Origin: an uncultured Eubacteriales bacterium
GTDB lineage: Bacteria > Bacillota > Clostridia > Oscillospirales > CAG-382
Assembly: GCA_934479825.1 (NCBI GenBank)
Contig: CAKSOW010000006.1
Span: forward strand, 44,000 to 107,999
Reading direction: 5' to 3'
DNA length: 64,000 nt
Shown here: piece by piece, positions 34,999-43,220 of the stretch
How the letters are laid out: each line of letters opens with the position of its first letter
Position numbering within the stretch: position 1 is the stretch's first letter
Program-made: the position numbers and the translations under genes
Notes under the pieces: model-generated
What the model was told of the DNA's origin: nothing
What the model saw: the letters and a program-made list of their open reading frames with translations, nothing else
The model's database searches: none

Positions 34999-36897
34999 AT
35001 GTTCAAAAACATGACCAAAAAGCAAAAGAAGCTTTTAAAACGCATACTTCTTGCCGCACTTCTCACAATCCCCTGCTTTCTCATTCCGAAAAAGGATGAC
35101 GCATTATTTGTGGCGATAAGAGCGGTGGCCTTTGCCATTCCGTATGCCGTTGCCGGATACGATATCGTCGTAAAAGCTGTCAAAAACATTAAAAACGGAC
35201 AGATTTTCGATGAAAACCTCTTAATGGGCATTGCCACCATCGGTGCGTACGGTCTCGGAGAATTTTCCGAGGCGGTCATGGTTGTACTGCTGTACCAGGC
35301 CGGCGAACTGTTTCAGAGCCTTGCCGTTGCCAATTCACGCCGTTCGATTTCGGAGCTTATGAACATCCGTCCGGACTATGCAAACCTTGCTTCTTCCGAC
35401 GGCTCTTATAAACAGGTCTCACCCGAATCGGTCAAAGTCGGCGACACGATCCTGATAAAAAGCGGTGAAAAGATTCCGCTTGACTGTACGGTGCTTTCCG
35501 GTGAAAGCGAGATTGACACTTCCTCCCTCACCGGGGAATCTGTTCCGCGCAAAGCCGGAATCGGTGATTCGCTTGCCAGCGGTTGTGTCAACATAAGCGG
35601 CACATTAACGGCAAGAGTCGATAAGCTTTTCGGCGAATCAACCGTTTCCAAGATTCTCGAAATGACAGAAAACAGCGCTTCGCGCAAATCAAAATCCGAA
35701 GCGTTTATCACGAAATTTGCTAAATACTACACGCCGACTGTTTGCGCACTGGCGCTTTGCATGGCTATTCTCCCGACGCTCATTATGGGCGGCGGTTTCC
35801 GCGAACACTTGAAGAGCGCTTTGATCTTCTTGGTTGTTTCGTGCCCGTGTGCACTTGTCATTTCCGTTCCGCTTTCTTTCTTCTGTGGGATCGGCTGTGC
35901 GTCGAAAAACGGTATTCTGATTAAGGGCGCCAATTACATGGAAGAGCTTTCCAAAATCGATACCATGATTTTCGATAAGACCGGAACACTCACAGAGGGA
36001 AAATTCAAGGTAACGGACGTAAAATGCGAAAACGGTTTTGAGCGCGCATCGCTTTTGCACCTCGCCGCCGGAGCAGAGTTCTATTCCGACCACCCGATTG
36101 CACGTGCCGTCAAAAACGAATGCACGGATATTGCCGCCGATAAAATAGCCGACGCATCTCAGATCATCGGTAAAGGCGTTTGCGCTAAGGTAGACGGAAA
36201 AGAAGTCAAAGTCGGAAACGTCGCCTTAATGTCCGAGTGCGGTCTTACGGTAGATGCGGACAGTAACCGTGCTGAAACGGCGCTTTATGTAGCGGTTGAC
36301 GGCGTATACGCAGGCGTTATTTATGTAGCCGATACCGTAAAGCCCGATACAGAATCGGCGCTTGCCAACTTAAAGAAACAAGGCATCCGCAAGACCGTCA
36401 TGCTGACGGGCGACAAAAAAACGGTTGGCGAGAAAATCGGCGGTAAACTCGGAATCGATGAAATCCACTGCGAACTGTTACCGGCCGACAAGGTCGAAAT
36501 TGCTGAAAAAATTCTTGACAAGCACAAAGAAGAACATCCGAAAACGTTTGTTGCTTATGTCGGCGACGGCATTAACGACGCGCCGGTTCTGTCCAGAGCC
36601 GATATCGGTATCGCCATGGGCGGTATGGGCAGTGACGCTGCCATTGAGGCCGCAGATGTCGTTCTGATGGACGATAAACCGTCCGGACTCCCGACCGCAA
36701 TGAAGATTGCACGCAAGACCATGCGCATTGTACATCAGAACATTGTTTTCGCCTTAACCGTGAAGATCGGCGTCATGGTGCTTACCGCTCTCGGTTTTGC
36801 TTTCGCACAGAATATGTGGCTTGCCATTTTTGCCGATGTCGGCGTTTCAATGCTCGCCATTTTAAATGCGCTTCGCACATTCCGTATCAAAGACTAA
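34999..36897 (+). CDS. P1B-type heavy-metal translocating ATPase (ZntA/CadA-like)
   Basis: A 632-residue metal pump, complete except that the usual N-terminal HMA domain is encoded separately just upstream. Visible: the actuator TGES motif (SSLTGESVP), the transmembrane metal site CPCALVIS, the phosphorylation motif DKTGTLTEG, the HP dipeptide (SDHPIARAV), and MLTGD with GDGINDAPVL. The CPC motif and the Cys/His sensor in the repressor point to Zn/Cd/Pb rather than Cu. It exports the metal from the cytoplasm. Confidence 0.93.
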   Translation: MFKNMTKKQKKLLKRILLAALLTIPCFLIPKKDDALFVAIRAVAFAIPYAVAGYDIVVKAVKNIKNGQIFDENLLMGIATIGAYGLGEFSEAVMVVLLYQAGELFQSLAVANSRRSISELMNIRPDYANLASSDGSYKQVSPESVKVGDTILIKSGEKIPLDCTVLSGESEIDTSSLTGESVPRKAGIGDSLASGCVNISGTLTARVDKLFGESTVSKILEMTENSASRKSKSEAFITKFAKYYTPTVCALALCMAILPTLIMGGGFREHLKSALIFLVVSCPCALVISVPLSFFCGIGCASKNGILIKGANYMEELSKIDTMIFDKTGTLTEGKFKVTDVKCENGFERASLLHLAAGAEFYSDHPIARAVKNECTDIAADKIADASQIIGKGVCAKVDGKEVKVGNVALMSECGLTVDADSNRAETALYVAVDGVYAGVIYVADTVKPDTESALANLKKQGIRKTVMLTGDKKTVGEKIGGKLGIDEIHCELLPADKVEIAEKILDKHKEEHPKTFVAYVGDGINDAPVLSRADIGIAMGGMGSDAAIEAADVVLMDDKPSGLPTAMKIARKTMRIVHQNIVFALTVKIGVMVLTALGFAFAQNMWLAIFADVGVSMLAILNALRTFRIKD

Positions 36898-36914
36898 GAG
36901 CTTTCATAAGATAA

Positions 36915-37171
36915 AAAAAGGAAAAACCGAATTTGGTTTTCCCTTTGAGCGTGTCGCAAAACTGCGTTTTACGACACGGAAACAGATTCGTACGCTCGCG
37001 CCTCATGCCAAAAAGCTCCGCTTTTCGACACGCGCGAATCTATCGGTGAAAAATCCGTGGCACATGTCCCCGGATTTTTCGTATTTTTATTAAAATCGGG
37101 CTTCGCCCGAAAAGTCTTATAGACTTTTGCAACAATCTGAAAGGGAAAACCGAATTCGGTTTTCCCTTATT
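36915..37171. repeat. Cluster of six hairpins bounded by a repeated palindrome
   Basis: Between two convergent genes lie at least six short inverted repeats. The palindrome GGAAAACCGAATTCGGTTTT in the right copy (37143-37168) recurs, with one base added and one changed, at 36920-36944. Between the copies are a GTGTCG/CGACAC stem (36951-36977), an AAAGC/GCTTT stem near 37011 followed by another CGACAC, a GAAAAATCC/GGATTTTTC stem (37048-37080), TCGGGC/GCCCGA (37096-37110) and AAAGTC/GACTTT near 37120. The outer copies act as terminators for both genes; the inside is unexplained. Confidence 0.7.
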
Positions 37172-37175
37172 TTTT

Positions 37176-37925
37176 TCATTCGCTTAATCCGCGTTCTTTG
37201 ATTTCTTTCGGCGTAAATCCACGGTATATGGGTAAACGCGTGTTTTCATAGGTATCTTCCAAAAGCGGTATCAGTTCTTCAATTTGCTTTTTGGTAAGCC
37301 GTTTATTTCTTTCTTCAAACTCACCGAAAACCTCATCTAAAATTACATCGATATCTTCCGTTACATCCAAAGTCATATGCGTATTACAGTCACACACTTC
37401 ATGCCATGCATCCACAGCGGATATATGGAATATCTTTTGAAAAAAGGTTTGAAGTGCCAGTGCCTGCTTTGTTTTCTCGACAACGTTGCCCTGTTTGCCA
37501 TTTTGAAGCAGCTTTTCCTTAGCCGGAATGTATAATGGCATATTTGACTGTATTTCTGAAACATCATAGTACATATCATCGTCCGCATCCATAAACAGAT
37601 ACTCTGCTACAATTTCCCAATCCATTTCAGAACGGCAGATTTCTTCCTCATACAGTTCATCCGGAGCAAGAATGTAATACCCTTTTGCATCATCGTGACG
37701 CGCTGCGGCTGCAAACTGTATAAATTGTTTTTCCGACACAATATCGCCGTTTTGCCTTTTGAAAATCCGGAATGCCTCCTTTAAGGACAGGATATCATAA
37801 AAGGATGCAAAAGCCTCAAAATAGCGTGATACCAAATCAAAATTCTGTGCTGACAAACCGATTTCCTGATACATGGAATCCAATTTTTGTTTGTCATACT
37901 CATTTGGAAATTCTTTCATACACAC
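37176..37925 (-). CDS. Protein of unknown function
   Basis: A 249-residue soluble, acidic protein that I do not recognise. It has no membrane segment. It is mostly helical, with acidic stretches (FMDADDDMYYDV), a His/Cys spot (WHEVCDCNTHM) and a C-terminal LTKKQIEELIPLLEDTY then RLPIYRGFTPKEIKERG. The ending recalls proteins of the YecA/SEC-C-like group in which a helical body precedes a short tail, but no zinc motif is present. It starts 7 bases after the aldo/keto reductase stop and is probably cotranscribed with it. Confidence 0.7.
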   Translation of the reverse strand: MCMKEFPNEYDKQKLDSMYQEIGLSAQNFDLVSRYFEAFASFYDILSLKEAFRIFKRQNGDIVSEKQFIQFAAAARHDDAKGYYILAPDELYEEEICRSEMDWEIVAEYLFMDADDDMYYDVSEIQSNMPLYIPAKEKLLQNGKQGNVVEKTKQALALQTFFQKIFHISAVDAWHEVCDCNTHMTLDVTEDIDVILDEVFGEFEERNKRLTKKQIEELIPLLEDTYENTRLPIYRGFTPKEIKERGLSE

Positions 37926-37931
37926 ATCTTT

Positions 37932-38957
37932 CTAAATCTCAGTTTTTCCTGAGAGAATATTTTTATAATCCTCTAAGTTTTTGCGCAGTAACGCCGGCGT
38001 ATCCAAGCCATACGGACATTTCTTTTTGCATGCGCCGCAGTTCTTGCAGTCCTCGATTTTGAACATTTTCGCCTGACTTTCTTCCGTCAGCCAACCGGCC
38101 GACGGACTGCGGCGGATCATCTGCGACATACGCGCACAGTTATTGATCTCAATTCCGGCCGGACATGGCATACAATATCCGCAACCGCGGCAGAAATCGC
38201 CTGCCAGCTCCTTTTTGTCGCGTTCGATACGGGAAATCATATCCGCATCCATAACCGGAGGATTCTCCGCATACGAAATAAACTCACGCAATTCGCTTTC
38301 ACGCTGTATGCCCCAGATCGGCAAAACATTATCGTATTCATTCATAAAAGCACTTGCCGCGCGTGCGTCCGTGATAAGACCGCCGGAAAGTCCTTTCATG
38401 GCAATAAACCCGACATTTTTCTCTTTGCAGAGTGCGACCAACTTCTTATCCTCTTGCGACGCGAGATAACAGAACGGGAATTGCAGCGTCTCGTACAAAC
38501 CGGATTCGACTGCCTCGCGCGCCACATGCTGACGGTGGTTAGTAAGTCCGATATGGCGGATCTTCCCCTGCTCTTTCGCCAGCAGCATGGCTTCATAAAG
38601 CCCGGTTCCGTCGCCCGGTTTGGGACAGAACGAGGGATTATGGAACTGATAGATGTCAACATGGTCGGTTTTCAGGTTCGCAAGGCTTGTTTCTAAATCT
38701 TTCCAAAACTTGTCAACCGTTGTCGCCATGGTTTTAGTTGCAATAAAGATACGTTCTCTGACATCCGAAAGCGCCTCACCCAATTTTTCTTCACTGTCGG
38801 AATAAGCGCGCGCTGTATCGAAAAAAGTAAATCCGGCCTCATAAGCCATTCTTAAAAGCTTTACGGCATCCGGCATTCCGACACGCTGTACCGGAAGTGC
38901 ACCGAACGCATTTTTCGGTGTAACAATACCGGTTGTGCCAAGTGTTACGGTTTTCAT
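37932..38957 (-). CDS. Aldo/keto reductase with C-terminal 4Fe-4S ferredoxin domain
   Basis: A 341-residue protein. Residues 1-240 are an AKR barrel (FFDTARAYSDSEEKLGEAL, catalytic Asp/Tyr/Lys at FFDTARAYSDSE and IATK; the His side at VDIYQFHN). Residues 250-320 carry two Cys clusters: CRGCGYCMPCPAGI and CKNCGACKKKCPYGL, the ferredoxin-like domain seen in clostridial AKRs. It probably reduces an aldehyde or ketone using electrons linked to ferredoxin or NAD(P)H. Start ATG 38957 after GGAGTGAG. Confidence 0.93.
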   Translation of the reverse strand: MKTVTLGTTGIVTPKNAFGALPVQRVGMPDAVKLLRMAYEAGFTFFDTARAYSDSEEKLGEALSDVRERIFIATKTMATTVDKFWKDLETSLANLKTDHVDIYQFHNPSFCPKPGDGTGLYEAMLLAKEQGKIRHIGLTNHRQHVAREAVESGLYETLQFPFCYLASQEDKKLVALCKEKNVGFIAMKGLSGGLITDARAASAFMNEYDNVLPIWGIQRESELREFISYAENPPVMDADMISRIERDKKELAGDFCRGCGYCMPCPAGIEINNCARMSQMIRRSPSAGWLTEESQAKMFKIEDCKNCGACKKKCPYGLDTPALLRKNLEDYKNILSGKTEI

Positions 38958-39123
38958 ATTCTCACTCCTGCTCTCGTTTTATTTAATTATAAGAAAAAAG
39001 GCGGATTTTGTCAAGACTTGCAGACTTTTTTCCGATTATAAAAATGCATGTATGATTTATTCGGCTGAGGGTAAACTGTAAAAAGTAATATAAAAACACT
39101 GCGAAATGCAATCGCCTGAAATG

Positions 39124-39227
39124 TTTTGGAATATTTTGATAGTTTTTTCAAAAAATCTCTTGACAAAATATCAAAAGCATGTTATTATAAGCACATAAGA
39201 TTCAAACAATTCCAAAATATTCCAAAA
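39124..39227 (+). promoter_or_regulatory. fru promoter with inverted operator pair
   Basis: The promoter is TTGACA (39160-39165), 17 bases, TATTAT (39183-39188). A 15-base word TTTTGGAATATTTTG at 39124-39138 is exactly the reverse complement of CAAAATATTCCAAAA at 39213-39227, so one site lies on each side of the promoter, 89 bases apart. The second site also contains a direct repeat of ATTCCAAAAT. This is a likely FruR (DeoR-family) operator pair. Confidence 0.75.
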
Positions 39228-39247
39228 TATATCACAGAGGTGCCTGC

Positions 39248-40003
39248 ATGCTAACAGAGGAACGCTACGAAAAGATCATAAAATATTTAGAAAAACACCG
39301 AACAGCAACCATCGCCACCCTTTCCGAAGAACTCGGTATTTCCGAATCGACCGTCCGGCGCGATTTGCAGGCGCTCGACGAAAAAAATTGTATTATCAAG
39401 GTGCGCGGCGGCGCAACGGTTATCGGGGATGAACGATTTGATTTCAGCGAAGCGTCTGTCGAGGCAAAAGAAATCAAATTCCGCGACGAAAAAGACTCGA
39501 TTGCGAAATACGCTGCCGGAACGATCCGCAAAAACGACTTTGTTTTTATTGACGCCGGCACAACGACCGAGCGTATGATCGATTATATCACCGAAACCTC
39601 CGCCACTTATGTAACCAACGGCTTCAATCATGCAAAAAAACTTGCAAAAAAGAATTTTACCGTCTATTTGGTCGGCGGCCGAATCAAACCGACCACCGAA
39701 GCTGTTATCGGTGCTGAGGCAGTCAATGCGATATTGAAGTACAATTTCGTAAAGTGTTACTTAGGTACAAACGGCATTTCCCTTTCAGCCGGTTTTACAA
39801 CCCCCGACCCCGACGAAGCAGCCGTTAAGGAAGCCGCTTTCCGCAAAAGCTATGTCACATATGTGTTAGCCGACCACTCCAAATTCGGGCAGATCTCCTC
39901 CTGCACGTTTGCCCCGTCCGAAAAAGCGTGCATTATCACCGACCGTGTCGAGGATGCGCGCTACAAAGAGACCTGCATTATCACAGAGATCTTAAACGGC
40001 TGA
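39248..40003 (+). CDS. fruR: DeoR-family repressor of the fructose operon
   Basis: A 251-residue DeoR-type regulator. The N-terminal helix-turn-helix is at TATIATLSEELGISESTVRRDL, and the DeoR sugar-phosphate sensing domain follows with FIDAGTTTERMIDYI and VYLVGGRIKPTTEAVIG. It heads a fru operon, so fructose 1-phosphate is the expected inducer. The ATG at 39248 follows CAGAGGTG and the operator pair overlaps its own promoter, implying autoregulation. Confidence 0.9.
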   Translation: MLTEERYEKIIKYLEKHRTATIATLSEELGISESTVRRDLQALDEKNCIIKVRGGATVIGDERFDFSEASVEAKEIKFRDEKDSIAKYAAGTIRKNDFVFIDAGTTTERMIDYITETSATYVTNGFNHAKKLAKKNFTVYLVGGRIKPTTEAVIGAEAVNAILKYNFVKCYLGTNGISLSAGFTTPDPDEAAVKEAAFRKSYVTYVLADHSKFGQISSCTFAPSEKACIITDRVEDARYKETCIITEILNG

Positions 40004-40029
40004 CATATCCAATTTTTAAGGAGGCAGTT

Positions 40030-40950
40030 ATGATTTACACAGTAACCTTTAATCCGGCTCTTGATTATGTCATGAATATTCCGGGACTTGTTCCCGGCGA
40101 AGTCAATCGCTCTGAGAAAGAGTATATCTTTTTCGGTGGGAAAGGAATCAATGTTTCCTTTGTTTTAAGGCAATTAGGGAAAGAATCAACCGCACTCGGC
40201 TTTATTGCAGGCTTTACCGGGGACGCCATCCAGAACGGGGTCGAACAAGCCGGAATCAAAAGCGATTTTATCCGTCTGGAAAAAGGGGTGTCCCGTATCA
40301 ATGTCAAGGTCAAGGCAAGCGTTGAAACAGACCTTAACGGCAAAGGGCCGGACATTTCGCAAGAAGCGGTAAACAAGCTCTTTTGCAAACTTGACACTCT
40401 GCAAAGCGGCGACATTCTGATTTTAGCCGGCAGCATACCGCCCGATCTTCCGGAAAACATCTATGAGACCATCCTTGCCCGGCTTTCCGGAAAAAACATC
40501 CAGTTTGTAGTAGACGCAACCGGTGATTTACTCAAAAACGTTTTGGTTTACAAGCCTTTTTTAATTAAGCCCAATCACCACGAATTAGGCGAAATATTCG
40601 GCAAGACCTTAACGAGCACCGACGAGATTGCCTATTACGCAAAACAGATGCAAACGCTTGGCGCGCGCAATGTGCTTGTTTCCATGGCCGCAAACGGAGC
40701 TTTACTTGTCGATGAAACCGGAGAAGTCCACATCATAGGAACAGCCAAGGGAAAAGCCGTCAATTCGGTTGGCGCAGGCGATTCTATGGTAGCCGGTTTT
40801 GTAGCCGGTTGGTTAGACAAACACGATTATGCCTATGCACTTGCTCTCGGCAGTGCCGCCGGAAGTGCCACTGCCTTTTCCGAAGGGCTGGCCAAAAAGC
40901 CGCTTATTGATAAGCTCTTGAAAGAAATACAAACCAACCCATTAAAATAA
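40030..40950 (+). CDS. fruK: 1-phosphofructokinase
   Basis: A 306-residue PfkB-family sugar kinase. N-terminal VTFNPALDYVMNI, FGGKGINVSFVLRQLGKES with the GGKG substrate loop, and the C-terminal anion hole and catalytic base in VNSVGAGDSMVAGFVAG. It phosphorylates fructose 1-phosphate to fructose 1,6-bisphosphate. The start is the ATG at 40030, after TAAGGAGGCAG; the frame is open further upstream but that part overlaps fruR. Confidence 0.95.
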   Translation: MIYTVTFNPALDYVMNIPGLVPGEVNRSEKEYIFFGGKGINVSFVLRQLGKESTALGFIAGFTGDAIQNGVEQAGIKSDFIRLEKGVSRINVKVKASVETDLNGKGPDISQEAVNKLFCKLDTLQSGDILILAGSIPPDLPENIYETILARLSGKNIQFVVDATGDLLKNVLVYKPFLIKPNHHELGEIFGKTLTSTDEIAYYAKQMQTLGARNVLVSMAANGALLVDETGEVHIIGTAKGKAVNSVGAGDSMVAGFVAGWLDKHDYAYALALGSAAGSATAFSEGLAKKPLIDKLLKEIQTNPLK

Positions 40951-40975
40951 ATACTTCAAAGAAAGGAAGATCTTC

Positions 40976-42892
40976 ATGCGAATCACAGACTTGCTTCAAA
41001 AAGAAAGTATTCTCTTAAACGCCGCTCCCACAGGAAAGGCAGACGCAATCGACCAGCTTATTTCGCTGCAAATCAAAAATGGAAGTATCTCCGATCCGGA
41101 AACTTACAAAAAAGCCATTCTCGCGCGCGAAGAACAAGGCTCGACGGCGGTCGGAGACGCTATCGCCATTCCCCATGCCAAAAGCGACGCAGTGAAACAT
41201 CCGGCTCTTGCCGCCATGACCGTCCCAAGCGGCGTGGATTATGCGGCGCTTGACGGAAAGCCCTCCAATCTCTTATTTATGATTGCCGCGCCCAACGACG
41301 GCGATGTGCATTTGGAGGTTCTTTCCCGGCTCATGACCATGCTCATGGACGAAACCTTCCGTGCCAAACTTCTTGCGGCGAAATCGGCCGATGCATTCTT
41401 AAAAGAAATTGACACCTTTGAAACAGAAAAATATCCCGATGAAGCGAAAAAACAAACGACGGAGGCACAAAAAGGTTTCCGCGTCCTTGCCGTGACCGCT
41501 TGCCCAACCGGCATTGCACATACCTATATGGCGGCAGAGGCGTTGGAAAAAGCCGGAAAAAAACTCGGTTATCCTTTAAAAGCCGAAACCAACGGTTCAG
41601 GCGGCGCAAAAAATATTTTAACCGACACGGAAATTGCCACGGCTGACGGAATTATCGTTGCCGCCGACAAATCGGTGGAAATGGCACGTTTCGACGGCAA
41701 AAAAGTTTTAAGCGTCAGTGTTTCCGAGGGGATCAAAAACCCAGAGGCACTGATCAATCAGATTATTTCCGGAGACGTACCAGTCTATCATGCCACGGCA
41801 AAGACCAAAACCTCCGTTTCAAACGGCAACGAATCGTTCGGCAGAAAAGTTTATAAGCACTTAATGAATGGCGTATCCCACATGCTGCCGTTTGTCGTAG
41901 GCGGCGGTATCTTCATTGCTCTTGCCTTTCTTATTGATACCATCGCCGGCGCGCCGCAGGATTCAAGTTTCGGTACGTTTACCCCGGCAGCCGCATTCTT
42001 CAAAGGAATCGGTGGCTATGCTTTCAACTTCATGATTCCGGTACTTGCGGCGTTTATCGCGCAAAGCATTGCCGACCGTCCCGGTCTTTTGGTCGGTTTT
42101 GTCGGCGGCTACCTCGCTACAACCGGTTCAACTTTTGCCCATATCGGCGGTGATATCCCATCCGGTTTCTTGGGCGCGCTGCTTGCCGGTTTTGCGGGCG
42201 GCTATCTCATGCTCGGCATTGAAAGGCTGTGCGACAAACTTCCCGATTCGCTGGAAGGCATTAAACCGGTTCTTATTTATCCGCTTGCCGGGCTTGGCGC
42301 CATCGCGCTTGTGATGTGCTTTGTCAACCCGTTTATGGGTATGATCAACACCGGCCTTACGGATTTCTTAAACAGCATGAACGAAGCAAGCAAATTCGCA
42401 CTCGGGCTGATCTTAGGCGGCATGATGGCCATTGATATGGGCGGTCCGTTCAACAAAGCGGCCTATGTATTCGGAACAGCAGCCATCACAAGCGGCAACT
42501 ATGACATTATGGCGGCCGTGATGATCGGCGGCATGGTTCCGCCTCTTGCCATCGCGCTTGCGGCGGCGCTCTTCAAAAACAAATTTACCGAAGAAGAACG
42601 CAAAAACGCACCGGTCAATTATATTATGGGGCTTAGCTTTATCACCGAGGGCGCTATTCCCTATGCCGCGGCCGATCCGCTTCACGTGATTCCGGCTTGT
42701 GTGCTGGGCGCCGCGCTTTCCGGCGGTCTGTCCATGATCTTCAAATGCACGCTTATGGCGCCGCACGGAGGAATCTTTGTGTTCGCCGTTGTCGGGAACT
42801 GGCCGCTGTATTTACTTTCCTTGGTGGCCGGAACGGCGCTCTCCACAGTATTACTCGGTGTATTCAAAAAGAACGTCTCACAAAAAGCATAG
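40976..42892 (+). CDS. fruA: PTS fructose transporter, fused EIIABC
   Basis: A 638-residue fusion in A-B-C order. EIIA (residues 1-150) has the phosphoryl His in IAIPHAKSDA. EIIB (about 165-265) has the active Cys in VTACPTGIAHTYMAAEAL. EIIC (about 290-638) has eight or more helices, starting at GVSHMLPFVVGGGIFIALAF. It imports fructose and phosphorylates it at C1. ATG 40976 after GAAAGGAAG. Confidence 0.96.
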   Translation: MRITDLLQKESILLNAAPTGKADAIDQLISLQIKNGSISDPETYKKAILAREEQGSTAVGDAIAIPHAKSDAVKHPALAAMTVPSGVDYAALDGKPSNLLFMIAAPNDGDVHLEVLSRLMTMLMDETFRAKLLAAKSADAFLKEIDTFETEKYPDEAKKQTTEAQKGFRVLAVTACPTGIAHTYMAAEALEKAGKKLGYPLKAETNGSGGAKNILTDTEIATADGIIVAADKSVEMARFDGKKVLSVSVSEGIKNPEALINQIISGDVPVYHATAKTKTSVSNGNESFGRKVYKHLMNGVSHMLPFVVGGGIFIALAFLIDTIAGAPQDSSFGTFTPAAAFFKGIGGYAFNFMIPVLAAFIAQSIADRPGLLVGFVGGYLATTGSTFAHIGGDIPSGFLGALLAGFAGGYLMLGIERLCDKLPDSLEGIKPVLIYPLAGLGAIALVMCFVNPFMGMINTGLTDFLNSMNEASKFALGLILGGMMAIDMGGPFNKAAYVFGTAAITSGNYDIMAAVMIGGMVPPLAIALAAALFKNKFTEEERKNAPVNYIMGLSFITEGAIPYAAADPLHVIPACVLGAALSGGLSMIFKCTLMAPHGGIFVFAVVGNWPLYLLSLVAGTALSTVLLGVFKKNVSQKA

Positions 42893-42935
42893 TATAACTA
42901 AAAAACATTAAATTGATCAGAACGGAGAAAGTATC

Positions 42936-43199
42936 ATGACTTCCAAGACTTTGACTATCAAAAACGCACAAGGGTTCCACATGCGCCCGGCCGGCCAGTT
43001 TGCTGCCGCCATGGCAAAATTTAACTGCAACGTCACCATTAAATTCAATGGTTCGGATGTCAACGGCAAGAGCCTTATGAATATCATTGCCGCCGGAATT
43101 AAATGCGGCAGTACCATTGAAATCGTATGCGACGGCGACGATGAAAACGCTGCTCTTGACAGCGCTGCTTCTCTCATCGAGAGCGGATTCGGCGAATAA
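42936..43199 (+). CDS. ptsH: HPr phosphocarrier protein
   Basis: An 87-residue HPr. The EI-phosphorylated His lies in GFHMRPAGQFA (residue 15), and the regulatory Ser lies in NGKSLMNIIA (residue 46 position), so it can also serve as the HPr kinase target in carbon control. It sits between fruA and ptsI, spaced 43 and 21 bases, within the fructose operon. Confidence 0.95.
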   Translation: MTSKTLTIKNAQGFHMRPAGQFAAAMAKFNCNVTIKFNGSDVNGKSLMNIIAAGIKCGSTIEIVCDGDDENAALDSAASLIESGFGE

Positions 43200-43220
43200 A
43201 CCGCAAAGGAGGAAACGGCC

